Positions 51,990-61,087 of a DNA stretch of 64,000 nt are shown here, piece after piece. The translations under genes and the position numbers were made by a program. The stretch is from Sediminihabitans luteus (GTDB taxonomy: Bacteria; Actinomycetota; Actinomycetes; Actinomycetales; Cellulomonadaceae). The DNA is taken from assembly GCF_002797595.1 (NCBI RefSeq), contig NZ_PGFE01000001.1, positions 496,001 to 560,000 of the forward strand. The letters are read 5' to 3'. Positions within the stretch are counted from its first letter, which is position 1; the number at the start of each line of letters is the position of its first letter. Under the pieces are notes generated by a model. It ran no database searches, was not told the DNA's origin, and saw only the letters and a program-made list of their open reading frames with translations.

Positions 51990-52476
51990 TGCGTCGATGG
52001 ACATCGTGAGCAAGGTCGACCGCCAGGAGGTCGACAACGCCGTGAACCAGGCCGCCAAGGAGGTCTCGCAGCGGTACGACTTCAAGAACATCGGGGCGTC
52101 GATCGCCTGGAGCGGCGAGAACGTCGTCATGAAGGCCAACTCGGCCGAGCGCGTGCTCGCGATCCTCGACGTGTTCCAGACCAAGCTCATCAAGCGCGGC
52201 ATCTCGCTCAAGGCGTTCGACACGGGCGAGAACGAGCCGCAGCTCTCGGGCAAGGAGTACGTGCTCGCCGGGTCGCTCAAGGAGGGCCTCGCGGGCGAGA
52301 ACGCCAAGAAGGTCACCAAGATCATCCGCGAGGAGGGCCCCAAGGGGGTCAAGACGCAGATCACGGGCGACGAGGTGCGCGCGACCAGCAAGTCGCGCGA
52401 CGACCTCCAGGCCGTGCAGTCGCTCCTCAAGGGCGCCGACCTCGACTTCGCGGTGCAGTTCACGAACTACCGCTGA
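51982..52476 (+). CDS. yajQ: YajQ family nucleotide-binding protein
   Basis: YajQ proteins are small cytoplasmic proteins with two ferredoxin-like folds; homologues bind nucleotides, and one in Xanthomonas binds cyclic di-GMP. The 164-residue product has [31 protein letters not shown] at the start and the C-terminal QVRATSK-like segment ending [18 protein letters not shown] lies upstream of the ATG inside rarD, so the two are coupled. A hairpin follows. Confidence 0.95.
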   Translation: MADASMDIVSKVDRQEVDNAVNQAAKEVSQRYDFKNIGASIAWSGENVVMKANSAERVLAILDVFQTKLIKRGISLKAFDTGENEPQLSGKEYVLAGSLKEGLAGENAKKVTKIIREEGPKGVKTQITGDEVRATSKSRDDLQAVQSLLKGADLDFAVQFTNYR

Positions 52477-52493
52477 GGCACCCCGCCTCCCCC

Positions 52494-52528
52494 GACGCCC
52501 GGCGTGTCCCCGCGACGCGCCGGGCGTC
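52494..52528 (+). terminator. terminator after yajQ
   Basis: A perfect 11-bp stem (52494-52504 with 52518-52528) with a 13-nt loop begins 17 nt after the yajQ stop. No T-run follows. Confidence 0.7.
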
Positions 52529-52554
52529 CGTCGTCCGGCACGAGGGCCAGGCCC

Positions 52555-52560
52555 TACGAT
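52555..52560 (+). promoter_or_regulatory. leaderless -10 of the large membrane protein gene
   Basis: TACGAT ends exactly 6 nt before the GTG at 52567, and no Shine-Dalgarno is seen. It follows the yajQ terminator, so a new transcript starts here. Confidence 0.6.
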
Positions 52561-52566
52561 CCGGCC

Positions 52567-54579
52567 GTGACGAACGACTCCCTGGTGCGCGCCCTGCCGC
52601 TGCAGGCCGCCGACGTGGCGCTCTGGCGCGCCCGCCCGCCCCGCCTGGTGCTGCCCGCCCTCGGGTGGGCGGGGATCGTCGCGGTGTGCGCGCGCGACAT
52701 CGTCGCGGAGTTCTCCCTGCCCGCGATCCCGTACCCGGCCGAGCTCGTCGAGGACCCGGTGTACTGGCTCACGGGATTGCTCGTCGGCCGCGCGCTGGGC
52801 CTGCTCGTGGTCCTGGGCGTCGCGCCCCGCGTCGGGCTGTGGCTCACGGCCCTGTGGGCCGGGGCGTTCGCGACCGTCGCGTGGCCCCCGACGGTCCCGT
52901 GGTGCGCCGTCGTCGCGCTCGCGCTCACGGTGTGCGCGCTCGTCGCGAGCTCGACGCCCGCGCGGCAGGCGTCCGCCGCCGCCGGCTGGGCGGTCCGGGC
53001 GCCCCGCGCCGTCCCCGACGGCCACCCCGGCGTGCTCGGGCACCACCTGCGCGCCTGGCCCGCGCGCGCCGTGACGGGCGTCGTCCTGCTGTCCGTGGGC
53101 GCGGCCGCGGTCGGGCTCTGGCTGCACGACGACGCCGCGGCGCGCGCGTTCCGCGCCTCGGCGACCGTCGCGCCGGGGACCGTCCTCGAGGTCGACGAGG
53201 ACTCGGTCACGGTCGCCGTCGGCCCCGACGACGGCACCGCGGACGGCGCGGTCGAGCTCCAGGTCCCGACCCCCACGCTCGACCGCACGGTCGGCGAGAG
53301 CGTCGAGGTGCGCTACTCCCCCGGCCGCGCGGAGCTCGTCGACGACGTGTTCGACCCCGCGATGCCGCTCCTGGCGGTGGGCGCCCTCGTGCCGCCGGGC
53401 GCCGTCCTGCTCGTGACGGCCCGACGACGGCGCCGCGCGCGCCGGCACCTGCTCGACGACGGCGGGGCCGCCGTCCTCATGCACGCCACGTGGCACGCGG
53501 GCGGGGTCGTGCTCACGGCGGTCGACGACCCGGCGCCCGTGGTGCTCGCCGACGACGTCGAGGGGCTCGCGCTGCTCCCCGACGGCCCGGACTCCACCGA
53601 CCCCTGGGAGGAGCTCGCGCACCGCGCGGTGACCGAGGTCGACGACGACGAGCTGCTCCGGATGGCCGCAGCCGGTGTCGACGATCACGACCAGGACGCG
53701 GCGCCCGGCACCGATCCTGCCGCACCCGATCACTGGGCCAGGACGCCGGTCGTGGTCGTGGGTCTCGTGCGCGACGGTGCGCCGCTCGCGCTCCAGGGGC
53801 CGGACGGCGCCTGGTACCTCGCGACCGCAGGGAACCCCGTGGCATGGCCCGGGCGGGGCGGACTCCCGCTCGCGCCGGTGAACGACGACGAGGCCGACGG
53901 GACGCTCGCCCCGGGCACCCCGAGCGTGTCGGACCTGTCCGACGACATCGGCCACGGGAACGGGGTCGATTCGCTCGACCCGACCGGCACGACCGACGAA
54001 CGCACTGCTGACGAAGGCACGAGTGACGCAGGCACACCCGCCCCCACGGGCGCCGGGCCCGTCCTGCGCGCCGCGCGGCGGACCGGGTCTCTCGGGCCGT
54101 GGCTCGCGGTGCCCGTGCTGGCGCTCGTCGGCGTCCTCGTCCTCGCGGACTCGCCCTGGTACCTCGTGGCCGGCGGCGCCGCGACGGCCGCCTGGTGGGG
54201 CTCCGCGTGGTCGGGCGCGCCGCTGCCCTGGGCGCGGCCGACCTCCCGGGGCCTGGTGCTGCGCTCGGGCGTGCTCGACACCGTATTGCCCTGGTCCCGG
54301 GTCGAGCGGGTCGTCGCGGACGAGCTCTCGGTCGTCGTGCGCGTCTCGGCGACGCGCGTCTCGCCCGCCGACGCCTACTGGTGCGCGCAGCACGACCCGT
54401 CGCTGCCGCTCGTGCGCGGCACGTCGACGCCCGAGGAGGCGTGCGACGCGGTGCGGCGCGCGCAGGCGGCCGCCCCCGCGAGCGCCGACACCGACGTGCG
54501 CCGCCGCCCCTCGCGCCCCGCGGTCGTGGGTGCGCTCTGGGCCGCGGCGCTAGTGGTCGGGACGCTGCTCGCGGGCTGA
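52567..54579 (+). CDS. large membrane protein of unknown function
   Basis: The 670-residue product has about six hydrophobic segments in its first 200 residues, a soluble part with a beta-rich stretch (TVAPGTVLEVDEDSVTVAVG), another membrane pair near 270, a long acidic region (about 360-500) and a membrane pair near 520. It ends with a segment that reads like a bacterial PH-like domain (TSRGLVLRSGVLDTVLPWSRVERV) and a final helix. I do not recognise the family. Its last 30 nt overlap the convergent channel gene. Confidence 0.75.
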   Translation: MTNDSLVRALPLQAADVALWRARPPRLVLPALGWAGIVAVCARDIVAEFSLPAIPYPAELVEDPVYWLTGLLVGRALGLLVVLGVAPRVGLWLTALWAGAFATVAWPPTVPWCAVVALALTVCALVASSTPARQASAAAGWAVRAPRAVPDGHPGVLGHHLRAWPARAVTGVVLLSVGAAAVGLWLHDDAAARAFRASATVAPGTVLEVDEDSVTVAVGPDDGTADGAVELQVPTPTLDRTVGESVEVRYSPGRAELVDDVFDPAMPLLAVGALVPPGAVLLVTARRRRRARRHLLDDGGAAVLMHATWHAGGVVLTAVDDPAPVVLADDVEGLALLPDGPDSTDPWEELAHRAVTEVDDDELLRMAAAGVDDHDQDAAPGTDPAAPDHWARTPVVVVGLVRDGAPLALQGPDGAWYLATAGNPVAWPGRGGLPLAPVNDDEADGTLAPGTPSVSDLSDDIGHGNGVDSLDPTGTTDERTADEGTSDAGTPAPTGAGPVLRAARRTGSLGPWLAVPVLALVGVLVLADSPWYLVAGGAATAAWWGSAWSGAPLPWARPTSRGLVLRSGVLDTVLPWSRVERVVADELSVVVRVSATRVSPADAYWCAQHDPSLPLVRGTSTPEEACDAVRRAQAAAPASADTDVRRRPSRPAVVGALWAAALVVGTLLAG

Positions 54580-55353
54580 CGGCCGGGCGAGCGCGACCGC
54601 GGGGACGGCGGAGGGCCCGGCACCGTCGTCCGCGTCCACGGGCAGGAGCCGCGCGATCTGCTCGCGCAGCGCGCGCACCTCGGCCGTGAGCTCGGCGACC
54701 TGCGCCTGCGTCTCGTCGTGCGCGTCGTCGTCGATCTCGCTCACGCGGTCCGTGAGCCACGACGCGAGCGTCGCGGTGACCACACCGAGCAGCGCGATCC
54801 CGGTGCCCATGAGCGCCACGGCGACGCACCGGCCCGTGAACGTCACCGGGAACGTGTCGCCGTAGCCGACCGTCGTCATCGTCACGATGGCCCACCAGGT
54901 GCCGTCGCCGACGCCGTCGATCGTCGACCCCTCGGCGCCACGCTCGGCCTCGGTGATCGCGAGCCCGCCGCACACGACGAGCAGGGCCGTCGCGCCGACC
55001 GCGTACGTCACCACGCGCCCGCGCAGGCCGCCCGCCGTCGTCCGGTTGAGGACCTGGAGCAGCGTGAACAGCCGCAGCAGCCGCAGCGGGCGCAGCATGG
55101 GCAGCACGAGCATCGCGAGGTCGAAGAGATGGCTGCGCACGAACGCGCGCCGGTCGTCGCTCAGCAGGAGCCGCGCGAGGTAGTCGAGGCCGAACACGAC
55201 CCACGTGATCGCGACGACCGCCGAGGCGACCCCCAAGGCCGTCGGGCTCGCGTCAGGCCACACGATCGGCACCGCGTACCCGGCGAGGAACAGCACCGCC
55301 GCCCCTGCGAGCGGCCACTCCGTCTGCTTCTCCCACTGCTCGACCCTGGTCAC
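54550..55353 (-). CDS. voltage-gated potassium channel-like protein
   Basis: The 267-residue product has six predicted membrane segments with an S4-like arginine helix (MLRPLRLLRLFTLLQVLNR), a pore loop with the potassium selectivity filter TVGYGD, and a C-terminal coiled coil (TQAQVAELTAEVRALREQIARLL) likely to hold the tetramer together. The GTG at 55353 gives the start TRVEQWEKQTEWPL. It is divergent from a lipoprotein gene and overlaps the upstream convergent gene by 30 nt. Confidence 0.88.
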   Translation of the reverse strand: MTRVEQWEKQTEWPLAGAAVLFLAGYAVPIVWPDASPTALGVASAVVAITWVVFGLDYLARLLLSDDRRAFVRSHLFDLAMLVLPMLRPLRLLRLFTLLQVLNRTTAGGLRGRVVTYAVGATALLVVCGGLAITEAERGAEGSTIDGVGDGTWWAIVTMTTVGYGDTFPVTFTGRCVAVALMGTGIALLGVVTATLASWLTDRVSEIDDDAHDETQAQVAELTAEVRALREQIARLLPVDADDGAGPSAVPAVALARPSAREQRPDH

Positions 55354-55410
55354 GGGCGACCATGGTGCCGCACGAGGCCCCCACCGGGCGAACCGCTCCG
55401 CGACGTGCGC

Positions 55411-55416
55411 GAGACT
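55411..55416 (+). promoter_or_regulatory. leaderless -10 of the lipoprotein hydrolase gene
   Basis: GAGACT ends exactly 6 nt before the GTG at 55423. The same hexamer and spacing is found before the deaminase gene at 40234. Confidence 0.4.
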
Positions 55417-55422
55417 GTGCGG

Positions 55423-56406
55423 GTGCCCCGACCCTCGCGCCGTCCCCTGGTCCTCGTGCTCGCCGCCGTCACCGTCTGCGCCGCCCTCGCCGCGTGCTCG
55501 CCCGGACCCGGGTCGGACGACGGCGCGAGCCCGGCTGCGCCGTCCGACGGCGGGACGGACGACGGCGGGACGGACGACGGCGGGATGGACGGCAGCGCGA
55601 CGGACGGGACGCAGCAGAGCTTCTCCTACGGCACCGCGCCCGAGCAGGTCGCCGACCTCTGGCTCCCGACCGGGACCGAGGTCGGCCCCGTGCCGGTCGT
55701 CGTGCTCGTGCACGGCGGATACTGGTCGGCGCAGTACGACCGGTCGCTCGAGGACGCGCTCGTGCGCGACCTCGTCGGCGACGGCTACGCGGTGTGGAAC
55801 GTCGAGTACCGCGGCGTGGGCGCGACCGACCCGGCGTCCGAGGGGGGCTGGCCCGGCACGTTCGAGGACGTCGCCGCAGCCGTCGACCTCCTGCCCGACG
55901 CCCTCGCCGAGGCCGGGGTCGAGCGCGGCCCCACGGCCGTCGTCGGGCACTCGGCGGGCGGGACACTCGCGCTGTGGCTGGCCTCGCGGGACACGCTGCC
56001 GGACGGGGCCCCGGGCGCCGACCCGCGGCTCGTGCCCGACGTCGTGGTGAGCCAGGCGGGCGTGAACGACCTCGCCGCGGCGAGCGCCGCGGGCGCGGGC
56101 GGCGGGGCCGTGGACGCGCTCATGGGCGGCGCCCCCGACGAGGTGACCGACGACCGCTACGCGCTCGCCGACCCGGCCCGTCGCCTGCCCACGGGCGTCC
56201 CGACGCTCGTGGTCGTCGGGGCGGACGACACGACGGTCCCGGTCGCGCAGTCGACCGGGTACGCGGACGCCGCGAGCGCCGCGGGCGACGACGTGACGCT
56301 CGAGGTCGTCGACGGCGAGGAGCACTTCGCGCAGCTCGACCCGGCGTCGACCTCGTGGACGCGCACCCGCGACTGGCTCGACGCCCGGCTCACGGGCGGG
56401 TCCTGA
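55423..56406 (+). CDS. alpha/beta hydrolase lipoprotein
   Basis: The 327-residue product has a lipoprotein signal (VTVCAALAAC) and a short repeat-rich Asp/Gly spacer. The alpha/beta hydrolase domain has an oxyanion motif HGGYW, nucleophile GHSAGG, the acid in VVGADDTTVP and His in EEHFAQL. The HGGYW plus GHSAGG combination resembles kynurenine-formamidase/BD-FAE-like esterases, but the natural substrate is unknown. It should be anchored outside the membrane. GTG start, probably leaderless. Confidence 0.87.
   Translation: MPRPSRRPLVLVLAAVTVCAALAACSPGPGSDDGASPAAPSDGGTDDGGTDDGGMDGSATDGTQQSFSYGTAPEQVADLWLPTGTEVGPVPVVVLVHGGYWSAQYDRSLEDALVRDLVGDGYAVWNVEYRGVGATDPASEGGWPGTFEDVAAAVDLLPDALAEAGVERGPTAVVGHSAGGTLALWLASRDTLPDGAPGADPRLVPDVVVSQAGVNDLAAASAAGAGGGAVDALMGGAPDEVTDDRYALADPARRLPTGVPTLVVVGADDTTVPVAQSTGYADAASAAGDDVTLEVVDGEEHFAQLDPASTSWTRTRDWLDARLTGGS
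55546..55590 (+). repeat. 15-bp tandem repeat in the lipoprotein spacer
   Basis: Three 15-bp units (GACGGCGGGACGGAC, the last with one change) encode the repeated Asp/Gly/Thr linker after the lipobox. Repeat number could vary in frame. Confidence 0.8.
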
Positions 56407-56467
56407 GCCTCGCCGCCGGTCGCCGCTCGACGCCGGTCACCGCAGGTCGTCCGCTCGCCGTAGCCCG

Positions 56468-57355
56468 TCAGTGGTACGTGATGCCGCCGGGGCCGGTCGG
56501 GCCCGCCATGCGCTCGAGCCGCGCGACGCGGTCGGCCATGGGCGGGTGGGTCGAGAACAGCTTGCCGACGCCGCCCCCGCGGAACGGGTTCGCGATCATG
56601 GCGTGCGAGACGTCCACGAGGTCGCGGTTCTGCGGCAGCGGCGCCTTGCGCGTGCCGGCGTCGAGCTTGCGCAGCGCCGACGCGAGGGCCAGCGGGTCGC
56701 CCGTGAGCCGCGCGCCGTCCTCGTCGGCGTCGTACTCGCGCGTGCGGGAGATCGCGAGCTGGACGACGGTCGCGGCCAGCGGCGCGAGGATCACCATCGC
56801 GAGCGCCGCGAGCGGGTTGCCCCCGCCCTCGCGGTCGCGCCCGCCCCCGAAGATCAGCAGCATCTGCGCGAGCGACGTGATCACGCCCGCGAGCGCCGAC
56901 GCGACCGACGCGGTCAGGATGTCGCGGTTGTAGACGTGCATGAGCTCGTGGCCGAGCACGCCGCGCAGCTCGCGCTCGTCGAGGATCGCGAGGATCCCCT
57001 CGGTGCAGCAGACCGCGGCGTTGCGGGGGTTGCGCCCGGTCGCGAACGCGTTGGGCGCGGGCGTGGGCGAGACGTACAGGCGCGGCATGGGCTGGCGTGC
57101 CGCGGTCGAGAGCTCGCGCACGATCCGGTACATCGCGGGCTGCTCGATCTCGCTCACGGGCCGTGCGCGCATGGCGCGGATCGCGATCTTGTCGGAGTTC
57201 CAGTACCCGTAGGCCGTGGTCACCAGGCCCACGGCCATGAAGATCCACAGCGTGCCGGCGCTGCGGCCGAACAGCCACCACAGACCGAGCAGGACGGCCC
57301 ACATGCCGCCGAACAGCATCGCCGTCTTGAGACCGTTGTAGTGACGCCTGCCCAC
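56468..57355 (-). CDS. htpX: membrane zinc metalloprotease HtpX
   Basis: HtpX is an M48 protease that degrades damaged membrane proteins together with FtsH. The 295-residue product has two N-terminal membrane helices, the zinc motif HELMH (His136, Glu137, His140), a third ligand Glu207 in [13 protein letters not shown], and two more membrane segments between them. GTG start with AGGAGG upstream. It ends 60 nt from the convergent lipoprotein gene. Confidence 0.95.
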   Translation of the reverse strand: MGRRHYNGLKTAMLFGGMWAVLLGLWWLFGRSAGTLWIFMAVGLVTTAYGYWNSDKIAIRAMRARPVSEIEQPAMYRIVRELSTAARQPMPRLYVSPTPAPNAFATGRNPRNAAVCCTEGILAILDERELRGVLGHELMHVYNRDILTASVASALAGVITSLAQMLLIFGGGRDREGGGNPLAALAMVILAPLAATVVQLAISRTREYDADEDGARLTGDPLALASALRKLDAGTRKAPLPQNRDLVDVSHAMIANPFRGGGVGKLFSTHPPMADRVARLERMAGPTGPGGITYH

Positions 57356-57444
57356 GGGTCCTCCTGTCGTCCTCGTCCCGCACGTGTCGTGCTCGTCCTG
57401 GTCTGCTCAACGTCCGCGCGCCGTGCGTCGTTCCCCCGGGGGGA

Positions 57445-57487
57445 CGACGACGGCCCCCGACCCGGGCGGGGTCGGGGGCCGTCGTCG
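57445..57487 (-). terminator. terminator after fprA
   Basis: A perfect 19-bp stem (57445-57463 with 57469-57487) with a 5-nt loop begins 5 nt after the fprA stop. It is the longest perfect stem in the window and has no T-run. Confidence 0.85.
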
Positions 57488-57492
57488 GGACG

Positions 57493-58911
57493 TCAGATCT
57501 CGTACGTGCCGTGCGCGATCGCGATCATCTCGTCGCGCGGGACGACCTTGACGCGCTCGCGGCCCTGCGCCTCGCCGAGCGTGCGCTCGTGCGCGTCGAG
57601 CACCTGCCAGTGGTTCCACTCGACGAACCCGACGCCGCGCTCGCGCAGGAAGTCGAGGATCGCGTCGGGCGACCCGTGCGGGGCGGTGCGGCCCTCGTCC
57701 TCGCGGGACGTGACGTCCTCGACGAGGTGGCGGATCGTCTCGGAGGCGTCCGACTTGGTGTGGCCGATGAGGCCGATCGGGCCGCGCTTGATCCAGCCGG
57801 TCGCGTACACGCCGGGGACCTGCTCGCCGTCGATGTCGACGACACGCCCCTCGCGGTTCGAGATGACGCCCTTGAGCTCGTCGAAGGGGATCTCGGGCAG
57901 CGGGGACCCGAAGTAGCCGACCGCGCGGTACACGGCATGCACGGGCCAGTCGTGGTACTCGCCGGTGCCCGAGACGGTCGCGTCGCCGTTGAGCTGCGTG
58001 CGCTCGGTGCGCAGGCCCACGACCTTGCCGTCCTCGCCGAGCACCTCGGCGGGGCGGTGCAGGAAGTGCAGGTGCAGGCGACGCGAGGCCTTCATGTCGG
58101 CCGGGTCGTTGAGGGTCCAGTCCGTGAGGGTCTTGACGACCTGCTTGGTCTGGTTCGACGAGTTGATCGCGGCGGTCGAGCCCTCGTCGAAGTCGAAGTC
58201 CTCGGGGTAGACGACGACGTCGACGTCGGGCACGTGGCCGAGCTCGCGGAGCTCGAGCGGCGAGAACTTGACCTGCGCCGGGCCGCGACGCGCGAACACG
58301 TGCACGTCGGTGACCTCGGAGGCCTTGAGGATCTCGTAGACGTTCTGCGGGATCTCGGTCGTGAGCAGGTCGTCCGCGTGCTTGGACAGGATGCGGGCGA
58401 CGTCGAGCGCGACGTTGCCGGCGCCGAGCACCGCGATCTGCTGCCCCTGCAGGGGCCAGGTGCGCGGCACGTCGGGGTGCCCGTCGAACCACGAGACGAA
58501 GTCCGCGGCGCCGTGCGAGCCCTCGAGGTCGATGCCCGGGATCGGCAGCGCGGCGTCCTTGATCGCACCGGTCGAGAAGATCACGGCGTCGTAGAACTGG
58601 CGCAGGTCGTCGAGCTTGAGGTCGACTCCGTAGTCGACGTTCGCGATGAGGCGCACGTCGCCGCGGTCCAGGACCTTGTGCAGCGCGACCATGATCTGCT
58701 TGATGCGCGGGTGGTCGGGCGCGACGCCGTAGCGCACGAGGCCGAACGGCGCGGGCAGGCGCTCGAACAGGTCGATGCTCACGTCGAGGTCGGTCTTGGA
58801 CAGGATGTCCGACGCGTAGATCCCGGCGGGACCCGCGCCGACGACTGCTACGCGCAAGGGACGGTTGCTGCTCACAGGGACGTGCGCCTTCCGATCGGGT
58901 GACTCGTGCAC
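57493..58911 (-). CDS. fprA: ferredoxin/adrenodoxin-type NADP reductase (FprA-like)
   Basis: This FAD enzyme transfers electrons between NADPH and ferredoxin. The 472-residue product has the FAD-binding GAGPAGIYASD, the adrenodoxin-reductase signature PAPFGLVRYGVAPDHP, the NADP-binding GAGNVALDVARIL, and the C-terminal GWIKRGPIGLIGHTK. The GTG at 58911 has AGGAG 4 nt upstream; a GTG at 58875 would remove 12 residues and is the alternative. It is monocistronic with a strong terminator. Confidence 0.94.
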   Translation of the reverse strand: MHESPDRKAHVPVSSNRPLRVAVVGAGPAGIYASDILSKTDLDVSIDLFERLPAPFGLVRYGVAPDHPRIKQIMVALHKVLDRGDVRLIANVDYGVDLKLDDLRQFYDAVIFSTGAIKDAALPIPGIDLEGSHGAADFVSWFDGHPDVPRTWPLQGQQIAVLGAGNVALDVARILSKHADDLLTTEIPQNVYEILKASEVTDVHVFARRGPAQVKFSPLELRELGHVPDVDVVVYPEDFDFDEGSTAAINSSNQTKQVVKTLTDWTLNDPADMKASRRLHLHFLHRPAEVLGEDGKVVGLRTERTQLNGDATVSGTGEYHDWPVHAVYRAVGYFGSPLPEIPFDELKGVISNREGRVVDIDGEQVPGVYATGWIKRGPIGLIGHTKSDASETIRHLVEDVTSREDEGRTAPHGSPDAILDFLRERGVGFVEWNHWQVLDAHERTLGEAQGRERVKVVPRDEMIAIAHGTYEI

Positions 58912-59016
58912 GGGGCTCCTCGGTGCGCGGCACGCGGGGAGCCGGGGGCTCCGGGCCGTCGGCGCCCCGCCCCGCGCGATCGCGCGAGCCGTGACGGCGC
59001 CCGTGGAGCCGGTTCC

Positions 59017-59022
59017 AGTGTA
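59017..59022 (-). promoter_or_regulatory. candidate -10 for fprA
   Basis: TACACT on the minus strand (59022-59017) lies about 106 nt before fprA and fits TAnnnT. The -35 region is poor. Confidence 0.3.
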
Positions 59023-59104
59023 CGACTGACTTAGCCGACCCTCACTCTGCCACCCGTCCCGCCGACCGGACAGGCGCCGTCCACCCGGTGGGCGAATGTA
59101 ACGG

Positions 59105-59701
59105 TCAGGACGCGGCGTGCGGGGCGACGGACGCCCCGCCGAGCTCGACCAGCGCGCGCTCGATGCCGGCCTGGTCGCTGCCCGCGGAGTTGCGCAGCGG
59201 ACGGTACGCCGGGATCACGACGAGGCCCGGGTAGCCCTCGACCAGCACGGCGACGCTCGGCACCGACCGCGACCCGTAGACGCCGGGAAGCACGCCGACC
59301 TCGGTGCTCGGACCGCGCGGCACCGACCAGCGGGGGGCCGACTCGGTGCGCACCCACACCTCGTACGCGTGCGGGAGCACGACGATCGCCACGGGACTGC
59401 CGCCCTGGCTCGCGATCCCGGCGGTCGAGGCTCCGGCCGCGCGTGCGACGTCGAGCATCTCGGACGCCGTGTAGCCGGGGATCACGACGGCGCCCGGACG
59501 GTGGGTGCGGGCGTTCGCGACGACCTTGGTGAGCCGACGGACGAGCCACGGGAAGACGCACGCGCCGATCAGCACGACCACGAGCAACGCGATGAGGAAC
59601 GTCTGCCCGTCAGTGCCGTTCGTCGCGAGCCTGCCCGCCGCAAGGACGCAGAACACCACCAGCGACGTGATCCAGATCCAGCGCCTCGACTTCGCGTCCA
59701 T
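59105..59701 (-). CDS. membrane protein of unknown function near T7SS-like genes
   Basis: The 198-residue product has two N-terminal membrane helices (WIWITSLVVFCVLAAG and FLIALLVVVLIGACVFPWLV) and a soluble C-terminal domain of about 135 residues with a mixed alpha/beta pattern. ATG with GGGGAG upstream. I do not recognise the family. It lies last in a minus-strand run of small genes beginning with ESX-like proteins. Confidence 0.75.
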   Translation of the reverse strand: MDAKSRRWIWITSLVVFCVLAAGRLATNGTDGQTFLIALLVVVLIGACVFPWLVRRLTKVVANARTHRPGAVVIPGYTASEMLDVARAAGASTAGIASQGGSPVAIVVLPHAYEVWVRTESAPRWSVPRGPSTEVGVLPGVYGSRSVPSVAVLVEGYPGLVVIPAYRPLRNSAGSDQAGIERALVELGGASVAPHAAS

Positions 59702-59817
59702 CGTCCGCTCCCCTTCGTGCGTGCGCCCGACGGCCGCCGGGCCAGCGCATCGTCCCAGCCCGCCCCGCCCGCCGGCGTCCGCGTCCACGGCTCGAACCGC
59801 GACGGCCTCGGGAGCCG

Positions 59818-60282
59818 TCAGCCGATCGTGAGCGAGTCCTGGATCGCGTGGATCTCGGCGAGGGCCGGGTCGCGCTGCGCGCCCGCGCACGAGCCCATGA
59901 CCTGCACCAGGTCGCGCGCGTTCTCGCGCTCGACGAGCGCGTACCGGATCGCCTGGACGAACGTGCCGCCCGCCGGGTTCTGCACGGTCGCGTCGAGCCG
60001 GAACCCCGGGTGCCCCGCGACGTCGTCGGCGTCGCGCGCGATCTCGTCGTAGCCGGGGAGCTTCTCGAGCGCCCCCGCGATCCGCATCGACGCCTCGTCG
60101 AGGCTCTCCCAGTCGCGCAGGCGCGTGACGACGACCTCGACCTTTGCGCTCGGCGTGCCCGCGTCGCGCTCGACCGTGATCGCCGGGCCGAGCCCGACCA
60201 CCGGCGACCAGCCGTCCGGGATCTCGAGCCCGACCTGCGGCGGGCCGGGGAACTGCGGGCTGGGGTACGCGACGCTCGTCAT
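59818..60282 (-). CDS. Mog1/PsbP- or LpqN-like small protein
   Basis: The 154-residue product (QVGLEIPDGWSPV... AKVEVVVTRLRDWESLDEASMRIAGAL... GHPGFRLDATVQNPAGGTFVQAIRYALVE) has the alternating strand/helix pattern of the Mog1/PsbP-like fold seen in actinobacterial LpqN-type and T7SS-associated proteins. There is no signal peptide. Its ATG lies 6 nt after CATCAT, so it may be leaderless. The assignment is by character, not alignment. Confidence 0.65.
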   Translation of the reverse strand: MTSVAYPSPQFPGPPQVGLEIPDGWSPVVGLGPAITVERDAGTPSAKVEVVVTRLRDWESLDEASMRIAGALEKLPGYDEIARDADDVAGHPGFRLDATVQNPAGGTFVQAIRYALVERENARDLVQVMGSCAGAQRDPALAEIHAIQDSLTIG

Positions 60283-60288
60283 AGGTCC

Positions 60289-60294
60289 ATGATG
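60289..60294 (-). promoter_or_regulatory. leaderless -10 of the Mog1/PsbP-like gene
   Basis: CATCAT on the minus strand (60294-60289) ends exactly 6 nt before the ATG at 60282. It keeps the key A at position 2 and T at position 6. Confidence 0.35.
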
Positions 60295-60328
60295 CCGTGC
60301 GCGCCGTACCCGCCGCGCACGGCCGCGG

Positions 60329-61087
60329 TCAGGCCGCGGCGTCCTCGTCCGTGCGCTCGAGCAACCCCACGAGCGCGCGCCAGAGGTCGCCCGGGGCACG
60401 CCGCTCGAGAACGACGCGCGTGGCCGGGTCGGGCACGTCGAGGCCGAACGGCTCCGCAGGAGCGGTGCGCTCCCACAGCCCGAGCTCACCCGCGTCGGTC
60501 ACGGCGAGCGCGCGGGTCGCCCGGCCGGGGCCGTGCACCGTCACGCGCCACGAGAGCCGCGACGCGTCGACGACGCGCGCGACGTCACCCTGCGCACCCT
60601 CGATCTCGCCGACGGTGGTCTCGATCACCGCGGGCAGGTGCTGCGCGCCCACGCCCCCGTCGCGACCCAGCGCGACCGTCGTCGCGATCCAGGGAACGAC
60701 CATGCCCACGTCGACGGGCAGGTACTCGGCCTGCGCCGTGCCGGGCCAGCCCGAGCGCGCCCAGCAGACGGCGGCACCGTCGACCTGCGCGAACGCCAGC
60801 CCGTGGTAGACGATCCCGTCGTCCGCGCTGGTCTCGACGTCGACCAGCACCGACGACCCGGCGAGCGCCGCCGAGAGCTCGACCGCGGCCGGGTCGAGCC
60901 GGCCGTCCGCGTCGACGACCCCTGCCTCCACCAGCGCGTCCCGCGCGGGCGCGAGCGCCTCGTCGAGCGTCGCGCCCTCGGAGAGCAGCCCCAGCACGGC
61001 CAGGTGGTCGGGGAACAGCAGGAAACGTCGCCGACGGCGGTCCATGGCCGCCGGGAGACCGTCGGTCAGTCGAACGGGTTGAGCCAT
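60329..61087 (-). CDS. putative EspG-like ESX secretion-associated protein
   Basis: The 252-residue soluble product has an N-terminal segment (ARDALVEAGVVDADGRLDPAAVELSAALAGSSVLVDVE in parts) that resembles the 'GxxDxxGxLdp...aLrvLa-P' region of EspG chaperones of mycobacterial type VII secretion. The rest is beta-rich. Its start lies inside the end of the WXG effector-like gene (22-nt overlap), so the two are coupled, which fits a chaperone-client pair. The family call is tentative. Confidence 0.55.
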   Translation of the reverse strand: MAQPVRLTDGLPAAMDRRRRRFLLFPDHLAVLGLLSEGATLDEALAPARDALVEAGVVDADGRLDPAAVELSAALAGSSVLVDVETSADDGIVYHGLAFAQVDGAAVCWARSGWPGTAQAEYLPVDVGMVVPWIATTVALGRDGGVGAQHLPAVIETTVGEIEGAQGDVARVVDASRLSWRVTVHGPGRATRALAVTDAGELGLWERTAPAEPFGLDVPDPATRVVLERRAPGDLWRALVGLLERTDEDAAA

